A DNA stretch of 64,000 nt from UBA1858 sp045106935 (GTDB lineage: Bacteria; Pseudomonadota; Gammaproteobacteria; UBA4575). The notes below the pieces were generated by a model. The model was not told where the DNA came from and did not search any database. It saw only the letters and a program-made list of their open reading frames with translations. Within the stretch, counting starts at the first letter, position 1. Each line of letters opens with the position of its first letter. A program made the translations under genes and the position numbers. Below, one piece after another: positions 25,683-35,206 of the stretch. The stretch covers positions 1 to 64,000 of the forward strand of contig JBGCFN010000019.1 of NCBI GenBank assembly GCA_045106935.1. Direction: 5' to 3'.

Positions 25683-26294
25683 TTATTTTACGCTTGTCTC
25701 AGCAACTACTGGACCAGGCATAAAAGAGTTGAACATTTGCTGGTAACTAGCAGGGTTCATCATCCATGCAGTACTTTCTTGTTGCCAAGCAGGATCCATC
25801 ATTTTATTCATAGGCTGATAGTAGGCAGGATTAGACATTGCTGTCATCCACTGCATATATAGTGCTGGATTCATGAAAGTATTCATTGTTGTCATGAAAG
25901 TTTGTGGATTCATCATTGCTGTCATCCAATTCATATACACTTGTGGATTCATAAATACTGCTGCAGCATTCATTTTAAATGTTGGGTCGCCTAGGTTTTT
26001 TGTCCAAATTGCCCACTGTTCAGTATCTGTTGAACAGTTCATCATTTGTTGTGCTGTTTGTGGGTTACTCATCATAGTAACTAACTGCATAAATTTTGCT
26101 GGATCAGCAACTGCATTAGCCATATTTTCTGCGTTCATAAAGGCTTCTGGAAGCTCGCAGTCTGTTGATGTATAAGAAGTAGTTGTTTCTGTTTCTTTGT
26201 TTTCTTCTTCAGCAGAAGCATTGCTAAATATTGGCGTTGTGCAGATTGTTAGTATACCAATTAAGCTAAATAGTGATAATTTTTCAAATTTCAT
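25683..26294 (-). CDS. Exported Met-rich protein with 13-residue tandem repeats
   Basis: 203 residues. A signal peptide (about 1-28, ending NASA) is followed by an acidic Thr/Glu-rich spacer and then a region of tandem 13-residue units of the form (M/S/G)(N/D)P-x-x-(Y/F)-M-x-x-M-x-x-(M/F). By hand I count about eight units, the best being MNPQVYMNWMTAM, MNPQTFMTTMNTF and MNPALYMQWMTAM. The mature part has about 26 Met and two Cys. The fold is probably repeated short helices. No family is recognised with confidence. Metal (copper) binding or an oxidant-sink role is possible from composition, but this is only a guess. It is monocistronic and convergent with urtE. Confidence 0.85.
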   Translation of the reverse strand: MKFEKLSLFSLIGILTICTTPIFSNASAEEENKETETTTSYTSTDCELPEAFMNAENMANAVADPAKFMQLVTMMSNPQTAQQMMNCSTDTEQWAIWTKNLGDPTFKMNAAAVFMNPQVYMNWMTAMMNPQTFMTTMNTFMNPALYMQWMTAMSNPAYYQPMNKMMDPAWQQESTAWMMNPASYQQMFNSFMPGPVVAETSVK

Positions 26295-26430
26295 TATATT
26301 TTCCCTGGATTGTTAATAAAAGTATTAGCATATACTAATGTAATAACATGCTAAATCAAATAAAAACAATTTATATAAAGAAAATTTGACTTATTATATA
26401 TAATAAACAGAAGGTTATTGAAATTATATA

Positions 26431-26453
26431 AAGTAATTTAGAGGAAATTACTT
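26431..26453. terminator. Hairpin downstream of response regulator gene
   Basis: AAGTAATTT (26431-26439) and AAATTACTT (26445-26453) form a perfect 9-bp stem with a 5-base loop, about 30 bases beyond the stop of the response regulator on the minus strand. The stem is AT-rich and has no clear T-run, so termination is only likely. Confidence 0.45.
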
Positions 26454-26483
26454 GCGTTTATAAGAGGGAAGTCTGACTATAAA

Positions 26484-26930
26484 TTAACCATGATTGGGTA
26501 AAGCAGCTAAACCAAACCAAAAACTTTCTATTGTCTCAACAATTTTAACAAATTTTTCCAATTCAATAGGCTTAACAATATAGCAATTTGCACTATTATC
26601 ATAAGACTCTAGAATATCTTTTTCTACCTTAGAGCTAGATAAGACAATCACCGGTATTCTACGCAGCTGTGGGTCTTTGTTAAGCTCGATCAGGACTTCA
26701 CGACCGTCAATCTTAGGAAGATTAAGATCTAACAATATTAAATCTGGTCTGACAACATCCTCATATTGATTTTCCTTTCTTAGGAAATCCAATGCTTCTT
26801 CCCCATCAACTACAACATGTATTTGATCAACAATTGTGGAATCTTTGAAAGATTCCTGCATGAGTAAAACATCAGCAGGGTTGTCTTCAACTAACAAAAT
26901 TTGTGCTGTGTCTTGTGATGATGCGTCCAA
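26484..26930 (-). CDS. Rcp1-type single-domain response regulator
   Basis: 148 residues, a receiver domain only. The acidic pocket is in LVEDNPADVLLMQ, the phospho-acceptor Asp in LILLDLNLPKIDG, the conserved Ser in VLSSSK, and the Lys in IVKPIELEKF. The NPADVLL and LPKIDGREVL wording is that of Rcp1-like regulators, which pair with kinases of the 'DLSQFAYIASHDLQEPL' type. Such a kinase is encoded about 1.6 kb away. It has no DNA-binding output domain, so it acts through protein contact or as a phospho-relay. Confidence 0.93.
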   Translation of the reverse strand: MDASSQDTAQILLVEDNPADVLLMQESFKDSTIVDQIHVVVDGEEALDFLRKENQYEDVVRPDLILLDLNLPKIDGREVLIELNKDPQLRRIPVIVLSSSKVEKDILESYDNSANCYIVKPIELEKFVKIVETIESFWFGLAALPNHG

Positions 26931-26961
26931 AATTTATTATTCCTGAAAAGTATAATGTGGT

Positions 26962-28443
26962 TTAGATGAGTTCGTTGCGAATATTTTTGGGATAGAAATC
27001 CTTTAAATATTTCCATTGTTCAAGCTGATTCTTAACCCCATGTCGAGCACTTATTTGATTCCAAATCTTTGCTGTCGTATTTAATGCTAATTCAGCGTCC
27101 ATTTTACCTCTATTCGCTAAATCTAAATGTTCTTTAAGCGCATCCCAATAATCGCCTTGGCCAGTTAAATATAAATCTGGAATACTATTTTTCATGCTGG
27201 ATTCATGAGCCTCGAGAAAAGGCTTGCTGTAAGTTTCAATAATTTTTTTGTCCTGATAGTGTTCTTTTCTAAATGGGTCAAAATATCCGTCTGGAAATTG
27301 TACGGCTAGAGTAGACATAGAAGGACTGCATGCAAATAATGTATATAAAAATGCAAGTTCAGCTTCCTTAGAGTAACTTGACACAGTGTAATTCCAACCC
27401 CAATTAAAATATGGCATGTGCAATAAATTATTTTTAACAATGCCACCTGGTGTTGGGCCAAATGCTAAATTATCGCGTATTTTGGAGTTTGGTTTATTCA
27501 GATACTTTTGGGTGCCTCCCCAGCCAATATTACAAAACATATTCCCTTGTGAAAAAGCTTCCCAATTATCAAATAAACCATTAGTTGTAGATTCTGGATA
27601 TAAATATTTTGTTGTATTGATTAATTCTTCTAATGCCTTAACTCCCGCTTGCGAATTAATTTGGGGTTTCAAGTGGTTATCAAAAGGAAAATAACCTTTG
27701 GCATGGAATCTTGTCCACCACTCCCAAGCTAGATAATCTTTGTTACGAAATAATGCGCCACCAAACTTGCCATCTTTAGGTCGATGGAAGAATTTTATCA
27801 TCTGGTCTAACTGTTCCCAGGTATCGGGTACTGTTAATGGATAACCATGTAGAGCTTTAAATTTTTCTTGCTCTGATTCATTCTCTAACCATGCTTTGTT
27901 GTAAAACATTAAATAAGCATCACCATCAGTTTGATAGCCATAAAATCTACCTTTATAGAAATCACCTATTGGATAGAGCATGCTTGTTTCGTATTCTTTA
28001 GGTTGATATTTTTCAGCGTATTCAGTTAAGTCTTGAATTACTTCTGCTTCAACTAAATCAGGTAAACCAAACGTGGCAGGCAAAGCGATATCAAAATATG
28101 TGTTATCAGATAACGACTGAGCCATGATTTTAGAATTTATTTCATCTAGTGATGCTTCTATATATTTGATTGCTACACCAGTGTGCTTATAGAATAAATC
28201 ACCAGTTGGTTTTACATTTCCTAATGACCCTTCAGGCTGAAGAATTGATAATGTCACATCTTTTCCGCTAGATAACTTTTTGACCTGGTCAATTATTCTT
28301 TGATTTAACTCATCTGGAGATTGCATTTCTCCCTTATGATTTCCACACAGACCAATGGTAGGGAATAACGAAGCAACGGTTAACAAGCCTGCATTTTTCA
28401 ATGCTTGTCTACGATATTTTGAATGAGAGTCTTTCGTTGCCAT
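26962..28443 (-). CDS. Periplasmic ABC-type solute-binding protein (family 1), orphan
   Basis: 493 residues with a twin-arginine-like N-terminus (KYRRQALKNAGLL), so probably exported by Tat or Sec. The body has the pattern of family 1 extracellular solute-binding proteins (sugar/polyol): DIALPATFGLPDLVEAEVIQDL, AYLMFYNKAWLENE, VPDTWEQLDQMIKFF and GNMFCNIGWGGT. No permease or ATPase gene is near. It lies between a response regulator and a divergent membrane histidine kinase, so it may serve as a ligand sensor for the kinase. The ligand is unknown. Confidence 0.85.
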   Translation of the reverse strand: MATKDSHSKYRRQALKNAGLLTVASLFPTIGLCGNHKGEMQSPDELNQRIIDQVKKLSSGKDVTLSILQPEGSLGNVKPTGDLFYKHTGVAIKYIEASLDEINSKIMAQSLSDNTYFDIALPATFGLPDLVEAEVIQDLTEYAEKYQPKEYETSMLYPIGDFYKGRFYGYQTDGDAYLMFYNKAWLENESEQEKFKALHGYPLTVPDTWEQLDQMIKFFHRPKDGKFGGALFRNKDYLAWEWWTRFHAKGYFPFDNHLKPQINSQAGVKALEELINTTKYLYPESTTNGLFDNWEAFSQGNMFCNIGWGGTQKYLNKPNSKIRDNLAFGPTPGGIVKNNLLHMPYFNWGWNYTVSSYSKEAELAFLYTLFACSPSMSTLAVQFPDGYFDPFRKEHYQDKKIIETYSKPFLEAHESSMKNSIPDLYLTGQGDYWDALKEHLDLANRGKMDAELALNTTAKIWNQISARHGVKNQLEQWKYLKDFYPKNIRNELI

Positions 28444-28520
28444 TATTTAAACAATCCGTGTTTATGTCGATAGTATTAATATCCATTAATATTAGCGGCG
28501 CATAGGAATGATTCTTTAGT

Positions 28521-30506
28521 ATGAACGACTGGGTGAAAGTATCAGAAGGCGTAGGTAGGAAGTTGATTTTATCAATAGGTATTATCTTGTTTTTCACAGT
28601 GTTATCTGTTTATGTGTCTACAATTGCTATTAAGAAGATTGAAGAATCCCAAGAGAATTTATCGAATAATTCTATTCCTGCGCTATCAGAGGTCGGGCAT
28701 TTGTCTAGAGTAGCTGTCAATATCATTCAGCAATCACAGTCAATGAGCATGGCAACGTCAATAGATATTCTCAACCAGCAAATGGATGACACCTTTTTAC
28801 TGATAGAGAGTTTATTAGGTTATTTAATCGAGATAGAAAGTTATGGCTTATCTGATGAATTAGTTAGTGAGATGGAAGAAATGTTAGAAGAGTTAAGGAA
28901 AAATGTTATTGAGATGTATAGTTTGGTATCCGAAAAAATAGAAAATGAAATTATTATAAAAAATGAAATAGAAATAATGCGAAATTCAATTGAGACAATT
29001 GAAGGTAAAGTCTCATTAATGAAAATCAATGCAGACTATAAATTCTTAGAAAAAATTAATGAATTTGAATTGTATAATTCAGAATCAATAAGTGCATATC
29101 TTAAAAATGAGCTTAGTGATATCGATTTGATATCTAGCGTGATTATGAGGGCCGGAGAACTTAGAAAGGATTTGAATGCGATTAACCAATCTGCGACTAA
29201 TGAAAGTGTACTGCTTATTCAACATGCATTTAACCATTCCTTAAGAAAAATTGTTCGTTCGATTGTGCAAAATAAAGATATTGAATTTGATCAAGATGTA
29301 AAGAGTAATATTGCAACCTTGATAGAATATGGCCAAGATTCTCCAGATGTTTTTGATGAGCGTAAAAATATTATTTCTATCTCTGGCCGATTAGATATGA
29401 TCAGTCAAGAAAATATTATTTATACGCAAAAGCTTAATACGGCAGTAATTTCATTAGCTAATGAAGTCAGGTTTAATGCTGAATCAGCATCGATAAAACT
29501 TCATGATACTATTGTTACTAGCCGCTCATTGTTATACGTGATTACTTTTATCGCGCTTATCACTTCATTTTTAGTATCTTGGGGGTTTATCTATAAAAGA
29601 ATAGTGGTGAAACTTGCTGAGCTTTCTTTAGTAACAAAGAAGCTGTCTAATAATAATTTTGACTTTGAGATTGATGTTCAAGGCAATGATGAATTATCTG
29701 ATATTGCCGTTGCACTTGAATCACTTCGAGAGCATTCGATAAAACGTATATCAATGAATGAAGCATTACAGAAGAAATCATTAAAACTTAAACAATCCAA
29801 CGAAGATTTAAGTCAATTCGCTTATATCGCTTCTCATGATTTGCAAGAACCTTTGAGGATGGTGGGTAGTTATGTGCAATTGCTTGAAAGAAAATATGAA
29901 AATCAATTCGATGATGATGCAAAAACATATATTAATTTTGCTGTAGACGGCTGTGTGCGCATGAAAAATCTGATTGAAGGCTTGCTTGAATATTCTCGAG
30001 TTGAGTCTAGTAATGAAGAATTTTCTGAAATTGATTGCAATATAATTATGGAAGAGATAATTCAAGACTTAAGCGTTAGTATAAGAGAATCAAACGCTGA
30101 TATTATTATTGATCAATTGCCAAATGTCTATGCAGTTCCTTCACAATTGAAAATGGTGTTTAGTAATTTTATTAATAATGCATTAAAGTATTGTGAAGAT
30201 GAGAATCCAAGGGTTGAGATAAGAGCTGCTATTGTTAATGACAAAATTCGTTTCTCGATTTCTGATAATGGTATCGGAATTAAGCCACAATACCAAAAGA
30301 AAATATTTATCATTTTTAAGCGATTACATTCCAGAGCAGAATACAGCGGAACAGGTATTGGCTTGTCAATTTGTAAGAAAATTATTGAACGTCATGGTGG
30401 TGAAGTGTCTCTTGAATCTGCCTATGGTGTAGGTACGACTTTCTTTTTCACTTTGCCAGATCGTCACTCTTCTTCTAATGTGGATGAATATAAATTGGCG
30501 GTGTGA
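28521..30506 (+). CDS. Membrane sensor histidine kinase
   Basis: 661 residues. A membrane helix at about 14-36, a periplasmic helical domain of about 300 residues, a second membrane helix at about 333-357 and a HAMP domain (about 358-415) lead to a HisKA domain with His439 in FAYIASHDLQEPLRM. The ATPase domain has N box FSNFINNALKYC, G1 SDNGIGI, G2 GTGIGLSICKKI. The kinase type fits the Rcp1-like regulator nearby. The start (ATG at 28521) lies 77 bases from the divergent binding-protein gene. The long helical periplasmic domain could receive a signal from that binding protein. Confidence 0.93.
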   Translation: MNDWVKVSEGVGRKLILSIGIILFFTVLSVYVSTIAIKKIEESQENLSNNSIPALSEVGHLSRVAVNIIQQSQSMSMATSIDILNQQMDDTFLLIESLLGYLIEIESYGLSDELVSEMEEMLEELRKNVIEMYSLVSEKIENEIIIKNEIEIMRNSIETIEGKVSLMKINADYKFLEKINEFELYNSESISAYLKNELSDIDLISSVIMRAGELRKDLNAINQSATNESVLLIQHAFNHSLRKIVRSIVQNKDIEFDQDVKSNIATLIEYGQDSPDVFDERKNIISISGRLDMISQENIIYTQKLNTAVISLANEVRFNAESASIKLHDTIVTSRSLLYVITFIALITSFLVSWGFIYKRIVVKLAELSLVTKKLSNNNFDFEIDVQGNDELSDIAVALESLREHSIKRISMNEALQKKSLKLKQSNEDLSQFAYIASHDLQEPLRMVGSYVQLLERKYENQFDDDAKTYINFAVDGCVRMKNLIEGLLEYSRVESSNEEFSEIDCNIIMEEIIQDLSVSIRESNADIIIDQLPNVYAVPSQLKMVFSNFINNALKYCEDENPRVEIRAAIVNDKIRFSISDNGIGIKPQYQKKIFIIFKRLHSRAEYSGTGIGLSICKKIIERHGGEVSLESAYGVGTTFFFTLPDRHSSSNVDEYKLAV

Positions 30507-30518
30507 CCTTGTCTTATG

Positions 30519-33332
30519 CTAATTATTGATAATTAGTCGTATTCCTTGAAGTTGAAATCTTGCTCTATCAATTTGTTTTTCGGAGAGTTGAATACGATTT
30601 TTAAGATATTCAATTTCATCGGTGCGAATCGTTGGGTTGATTTTTTGTAAGGATTGTAAGCGATCAAGCTCGCCGGATAAATCATCTTTCATTTTTTGCT
30701 TGGCATTTATTTTTATGTCTGAAATTCTACTTTCTGCCATATTTTGTGATAAAGATAATATTTCTTGGGTGATTGCACGTGTCTTTTCAGCAATGGCTAG
30801 TGCAGTCTTTTTTGGTATCGAACTACATAGTGGGTTGATTTTGTCAAAAGGAAGTACTTTGCTGAAGTCTTTTTTATTGTTGTCTATTAGGAATCGTGTT
30901 GGGTGCATGGGGAGGTAGCGTTCAAGTTGTAGTTCTTTGTCTGCGATAATATTTATTGCATGCCATGTTTCAACTAACAGCATTCCTTTGGGTAAGCTCT
31001 CCAGGGTGATAACTGCAAGTGCTGTATTGCCAAATTCACTGTTTCGAATCATTTCCATGCTATCAGTGACCATGGGATGTTCCCAACTTAGAAACTCCAT
31101 ATCTTCTCGACGCAAGGCTTTTTCTCTATTAAAGGTAATTGTATTACCTTCCTCATTTAATCCGGGGAAGTTTCCATGCATATGATCACTAGGTCGCAAT
31201 ATATAGCTGTATTCTGAGTGGAATTCAGTGTCAACTCCATGCTGATCAAATACCTTTTCCATATAGTTGCTTAATAGCTCATGTTTGTCTTCTGTTTTTA
31301 TTTTTTCTATTAGCTCAAGCGCAAGTGGTTTATCACATGAGTTTAGTTCTAATAATTTATCACGTCCTTGCTGAAGACTCTGCATCGTTTTTTGTGTGAA
31401 TGTTGACGTATCATTGATTAGTTTTTCTAGGGTAACTATGTCAATATCATTTTTTGATTCAATTAACTGATGCAGCTGTGATGAAAAATTATTATATATT
31501 TCATAACCTGCAGAACAACTTTGTGTAAATAATTGTATGCCTTCATGAATCCATTTAAATAAAATTTCTTGTGCAGTGTTTTTGATATAAGGAATATGAA
31601 TTTGGATGTCATGTTCTTGCCCAATTCGATCCAATCTACCTATGCGTTGTTCTAAAATGTCTGGATTTAAATGTAAGTCGAACAATATTAAATGATGTGA
31701 GAATTGGAAATTTCTTCCTTCACTACCAATTTCTGAGCAGATCAAGACTTGTGCTCCATCACCACTATCTAATTCTTCAGGATTAGAGCCTTCGGCAAAG
31801 TAAGCGGCAGCACGATCTCTTTCTATAATGCTTAAATCTTCATAGAATGATGTGCTTCTTATGCCCATCTTCAAATTTAAATAGTTGTCTAGCTGGATTG
31901 CTGTTTCTGCATGGTGACAGATAACTAAGACTTTATTTGGTCTTAATTCTTTCAATTTTTCTATCAGCCATGTAACGCGTGGGTCCACTTCTAACCATGA
32001 ATTATCTTCATAAGCCAGTTCTGGATAGATGTTATTTTTTTCTAGTTGATGATTCTCATTTGGGTCAAGCGGATAGGGGTTAGCTATTCTGCTAGGAAAT
32101 CCTTGTACTGTTGCTCGCGAATTTCTGAATAAAACCCTGCCGGTACCATGTCTGTCTAGTAACATGGAAATATTGTCTTCAGTTTTATTGCTGCAAGACT
32201 CGCCTAAGTAACTTTTGAGCTGCTTTTGTTGCTGAATTGTTAATTCTTCATCTGCCAACATGTGTTGAATTAAATCATTAAGTTGAGCATGCCCAGATTG
32301 TTCATTCTTAAATGTTTCTAAGTCATGAAATCTTGCAGGGTCAAGTAAGCGTAATCGTGCAAAATGACTTTCTTGGCCAACTTGTTCGGGGGTTGCAGTT
32401 AATAACAATAAGCTTTTACATGTTTGTGATAGCTGTTCCACGCAATTATATTCAGGGCTAGCTTGTTGTTCGTTCCAGCTCAAATGATGGGCCTCATCAA
32501 TAACAATAGTATCCCAAGTGGTAGATAAAACATGCTGTTGAGCGTCTGATTGTTCGCTGACTAAGCTTAAAGGACATAGTATCAACTGCTCTGATTCAAA
32601 TGGATTTGGATGTCCTTCATCTAGTAATGCGGCAATTCTATCTTGATCAAAAATTGCAAATTTGAGATTAAAGCGACGTAGCATTTCAACCAACCATTGG
32701 TGAATCAGGCTATCAGGGACAAGAATGAGAATGCGAGACGCTTTGCCGGTATATATTTGATGATGTAATATCATGCCGGCTTCAATTGTTTTTCCTAATC
32801 CCACTTCATCTGCAAGTAACACACGAGGTGCATGTCTATTTGCCACATTACTAGCAATGTAAATTTGGTGGGCTAATAAATCTGTACGTGAACCTAACAG
32901 ACCTTTTACGGACGATTGTTGTAATCGATGCAGGTGTTGAAGTGTTTCGATTCGTAGTGTGAAATTTTTGTTTTTATCTAATTGGCCACTGAAGAGGCGT
33001 TGTTGTGGTGTGGTAAATTGAACAAAGCAACTTAAATCTAACTCATGTATTTCTTTATATTCATTTGTCGCAGTTTTACCACAATAGGTAAATAAATCAC
33101 CGTCTTCTTTGACTTCAGATACGAGGATAGATTGTTCTTCGTTATCTACAACTGTGTCGCCTAAGTTGTATCGAATTCGGCTGAGAGGTGCTGTGTCGAT
33201 TGCGTAAATACGACTTTCATTTACAGCTGGGTATAAAATTTTTACACGTCGGCTTGCCACTTCTGTCACTATGCCAAGTCCCAATTGTGTTTCCGAATGA
33301 CTAATCCAGCGTTGTCCTATAAAAAATTCCAT
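30519..33332 (-). CDS. rapA: RNA polymerase-associated Swi2/Snf2 ATPase RapA
   Basis: 937 residues, close to the E. coli length of 968. The N-terminus MEFFIGQRWISHSETQLGLG is typical of RapA. Walker A lies in LLADEVGLGKTIEAG (about residue 172), the DEAH box in VIDEAHHLSW, and helicase motif VI in IGRLDRIGQ. RapA recycles RNA polymerase by remodelling stalled post-termination complexes. It is convergent with the histidine kinase, with 12 bases between the stops. Confidence 0.96.
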   Translation of the reverse strand: MEFFIGQRWISHSETQLGLGIVTEVASRRVKILYPAVNESRIYAIDTAPLSRIRYNLGDTVVDNEEQSILVSEVKEDGDLFTYCGKTATNEYKEIHELDLSCFVQFTTPQQRLFSGQLDKNKNFTLRIETLQHLHRLQQSSVKGLLGSRTDLLAHQIYIASNVANRHAPRVLLADEVGLGKTIEAGMILHHQIYTGKASRILILVPDSLIHQWLVEMLRRFNLKFAIFDQDRIAALLDEGHPNPFESEQLILCPLSLVSEQSDAQQHVLSTTWDTIVIDEAHHLSWNEQQASPEYNCVEQLSQTCKSLLLLTATPEQVGQESHFARLRLLDPARFHDLETFKNEQSGHAQLNDLIQHMLADEELTIQQQKQLKSYLGESCSNKTEDNISMLLDRHGTGRVLFRNSRATVQGFPSRIANPYPLDPNENHQLEKNNIYPELAYEDNSWLEVDPRVTWLIEKLKELRPNKVLVICHHAETAIQLDNYLNLKMGIRSTSFYEDLSIIERDRAAAYFAEGSNPEELDSGDGAQVLICSEIGSEGRNFQFSHHLILFDLHLNPDILEQRIGRLDRIGQEHDIQIHIPYIKNTAQEILFKWIHEGIQLFTQSCSAGYEIYNNFSSQLHQLIESKNDIDIVTLEKLINDTSTFTQKTMQSLQQGRDKLLELNSCDKPLALELIEKIKTEDKHELLSNYMEKVFDQHGVDTEFHSEYSYILRPSDHMHGNFPGLNEEGNTITFNREKALRREDMEFLSWEHPMVTDSMEMIRNSEFGNTALAVITLESLPKGMLLVETWHAINIIADKELQLERYLPMHPTRFLIDNNKKDFSKVLPFDKINPLCSSIPKKTALAIAEKTRAITQEILSLSQNMAESRISDIKINAKQKMKDDLSGELDRLQSLQKINPTIRTDEIEYLKNRIQLSEKQIDRARFQLQGIRLIINN

Positions 33333-33680
33333 TTAATATTCTTAGTGCTTGTATTGTATTTAGAGCGAGTTTGAGGCGATATAAATATAGGCGTAATAAT
33401 AGCACTTGAAGAATTTGAGGTGCTATAACATCTTATGGGTACTATTAATCAATTTGCATGTAAAAGTTAAGTTGAATATTTGTTATTTTGGCAATTAAAT
33501 TCAGAGTGTTGAAGGGAACATTGATAAATATTACCACTCTAATGATCACCAGACTGAAAAGCAGGTTGGATTATGAGCAGGCTGGATGAGAAATAATCGG
33601 ACGCTGTTGGCTAGTTGTATTACAATGCCGAAATACTCCAATAATGATTTGATATATAAACAATTAAGGATGCTATCCCT
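33333..33680. other. 348-base gap without gene
   Basis: Divergent intergenic region between rapA and the DUF2059 gene, holding both promoters. It contains an imperfect direct repeat, AGCAGGTTGGAT (33560-33571) and AGCAGGCTGGAT (33576-33587). I see no RNA gene or open frame worth calling. Confidence 0.5.
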
Positions 33681-34229
33681 ATGAAAATATTCAGTATTTT
33701 AGTATTGCTCGTATTATCATCAACTGCGCAGGCAGGGTCATATAATGATGATCTGAAAAAGTTATTTGAGATTTCTGGCGTGGTCAATAACTATATAAGT
33801 CTTAATTCTCAAGTGATCAGTCAAATGCAAACGGGATTTCTTCGTGCGGCTGATCAGAGTATTGATGGTTCCACTTATAGTGATGCACAAAAGAAACAAG
33901 CAGGTGAAATTCTAAAAGCTAGATTTTCTGAAATGGTTAAGAACTATGAAGAACATATCAAGAAATCAATGCCATACGATAAGGTTGTAAATGAAATTTA
34001 TTTGCCATTATATAAAGAGGCCTATTCTCATACGGATGTGAAAGAATTGATTAAATTTTACGAATCACCACTCGGTAAAAAAACACTTGAGTTTAATCGT
34101 AGAGTTGGACAAGAAGCCTCAAAACGAACAGCAGAAAAATATGATTCAGTCATTGTTGGTTTTGCAGAAAGACAAATCAAAGATAATATCGCCATCGCTA
34201 AAAAAGAGATTATAGCAAATGTAAAATGA
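33681..34229 (+). CDS. Exported DUF2059 protein
   Basis: 182 residues with a Sec signal peptide (MKIFSILVLLVLSSTAQA). The mature part is helical and ends in the DUF2059 core: YLPLYKEAYSHTDVKELIKFYESPLGKKTLEFNR at about 110-145 (in pieces: YLPLYKEAYSHTDV, IKFYESPLGKK). Members are periplasmic proteins of unknown role. A terminator-like hairpin follows. Confidence 0.9.
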   Translation: MKIFSILVLLVLSSTAQAGSYNDDLKKLFEISGVVNNYISLNSQVISQMQTGFLRAADQSIDGSTYSDAQKKQAGEILKARFSEMVKNYEEHIKKSMPYDKVVNEIYLPLYKEAYSHTDVKELIKFYESPLGKKTLEFNRRVGQEASKRTAEKYDSVIVGFAERQIKDNIAIAKKEIIANVK

Positions 34230-34333
34230 TGAGGTTTTGTGTACTGATTAATCGTACGCTATGCTTTTTGAGATTATTATATTAAAAGTTATTAGAAGTT
34301 TTAAGATTGGGGTTGGTAATTTTCATATTAAGA

Positions 34334-34376
34334 AAATAGCGTTAGGGGCCTGAGTATTAAAGGGCTAACGCTATTT
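34334..34376. terminator. Bidirectional terminator-like hairpin
   Basis: AAATAGCGTTAG (34334-34345) and CTAACGCTATTT (34365-34376) form a perfect 12-bp stem between two convergent genes (DUF2059 and truncated haemoglobin). The stem ends are A- and T-rich. Confidence 0.75.
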
Positions 34377-34391
34377 ACTGAAAGCTTTACT

Positions 34392-34955
34392 TTAACATTC
34401 GTGACTTTTTAGGCAGTAATGAGCATCTCTTTCAACTTTTTCACTTGCATTAGAAGACTCTTGATGGTGACTCTGAGGTGCGTTGGGTGTATCGCTTTTA
34501 ACCAATGTGTCTGTGATGATGTGTGAGTTAACAATATCTTTTCTCACTGACCATAAAATAGCTAAAACTTCATTCATTTCTTGTTGTGGCACGCCATTAG
34601 ATGCACAAGCTGCTAATACGTCATCAACGACGGCATTAAATTCCATTTCGCTAATATTCATACCAGTATGAGCGGCTTTCATATCTAATCCACCATAGCT
34701 GACATCTGTGGCTCCTGTGGCTGCGGCGAAGATTTCAAAGACTCGCTGCTTTACATAGTCGGGATTACTTTTTGCAAATCGATCTTTAACAATAGGGTTT
34801 TTGCTGTGGTTATCCCAAATATCACTGACAATTGCTCGTGCTTTTTTCTCTCCACCAATTCGATCATATAGAGATTTTTCTGAAGATATCGCTATAGATC
34901 CAGACAGAAGAAATATCGCAGTTATCAGTATTGTGATGTATCTAATTGTTTTCAT
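34392..34955 (-). CDS. Exported group 1 truncated haemoglobin
   Basis: 187 residues. The first 25 or so residues form a signal peptide, which is common in this exported subgroup but unlike the cytoplasmic globins. The globin core runs about residues 28-145: LYDRIGGEKKARAIV at the start, the FEIFAAATGA segment, and the proximal haem His in KAAHTGMNIS. A C-terminal tail of about 40 residues is Ser/His-rich and ends in Cys-x5-Cys with several His, which is not part of the globin fold. Oxygen or nitric oxide chemistry in the periplasm is the likely role. Confidence 0.88.
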   Translation of the reverse strand: MKTIRYITILITAIFLLSGSIAISSEKSLYDRIGGEKKARAIVSDIWDNHSKNPIVKDRFAKSNPDYVKQRVFEIFAAATGATDVSYGGLDMKAAHTGMNISEMEFNAVVDDVLAACASNGVPQQEMNEVLAILWSVRKDIVNSHIITDTLVKSDTPNAPQSHHQESSNASEKVERDAHYCLKSHEC

Positions 34956-35206
34956 TATTAATTTTCCTCCAATAATAATGTTTTGTTATGAGATGGGCTG
35001 ATTTTTTCATTCCCTATTATTAAATATAACATAGTGCCAATGTTGGCTATAGCGTGAATAGCTTAAAACTGAACGGCTTTGTCATTCTTTGTTTTATATC
35101 AACAATTGTGCGTATTTTATACATTTCTGTTCATGTTAGATTGATTTCATTCAGTAAAATTTAGTTCATAATAGCTGTCATTCTCATCCATCAAAGATTT
35201 GCCAAT

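Noticed and set aside
26962..28443. Binding protein considered as part of a complete ABC importer
   Set aside because: No permease or ATPase gene is present in the neighbourhood on either strand.
33560..33587. Imperfect direct repeat AGCAGGTTGGAT/AGCAGGCTGGAT upstream of the DUF2059 gene
   Set aside because: Only two copies, no inverted-repeat character, and no link to a promoter element; not enough to call a regulatory site.
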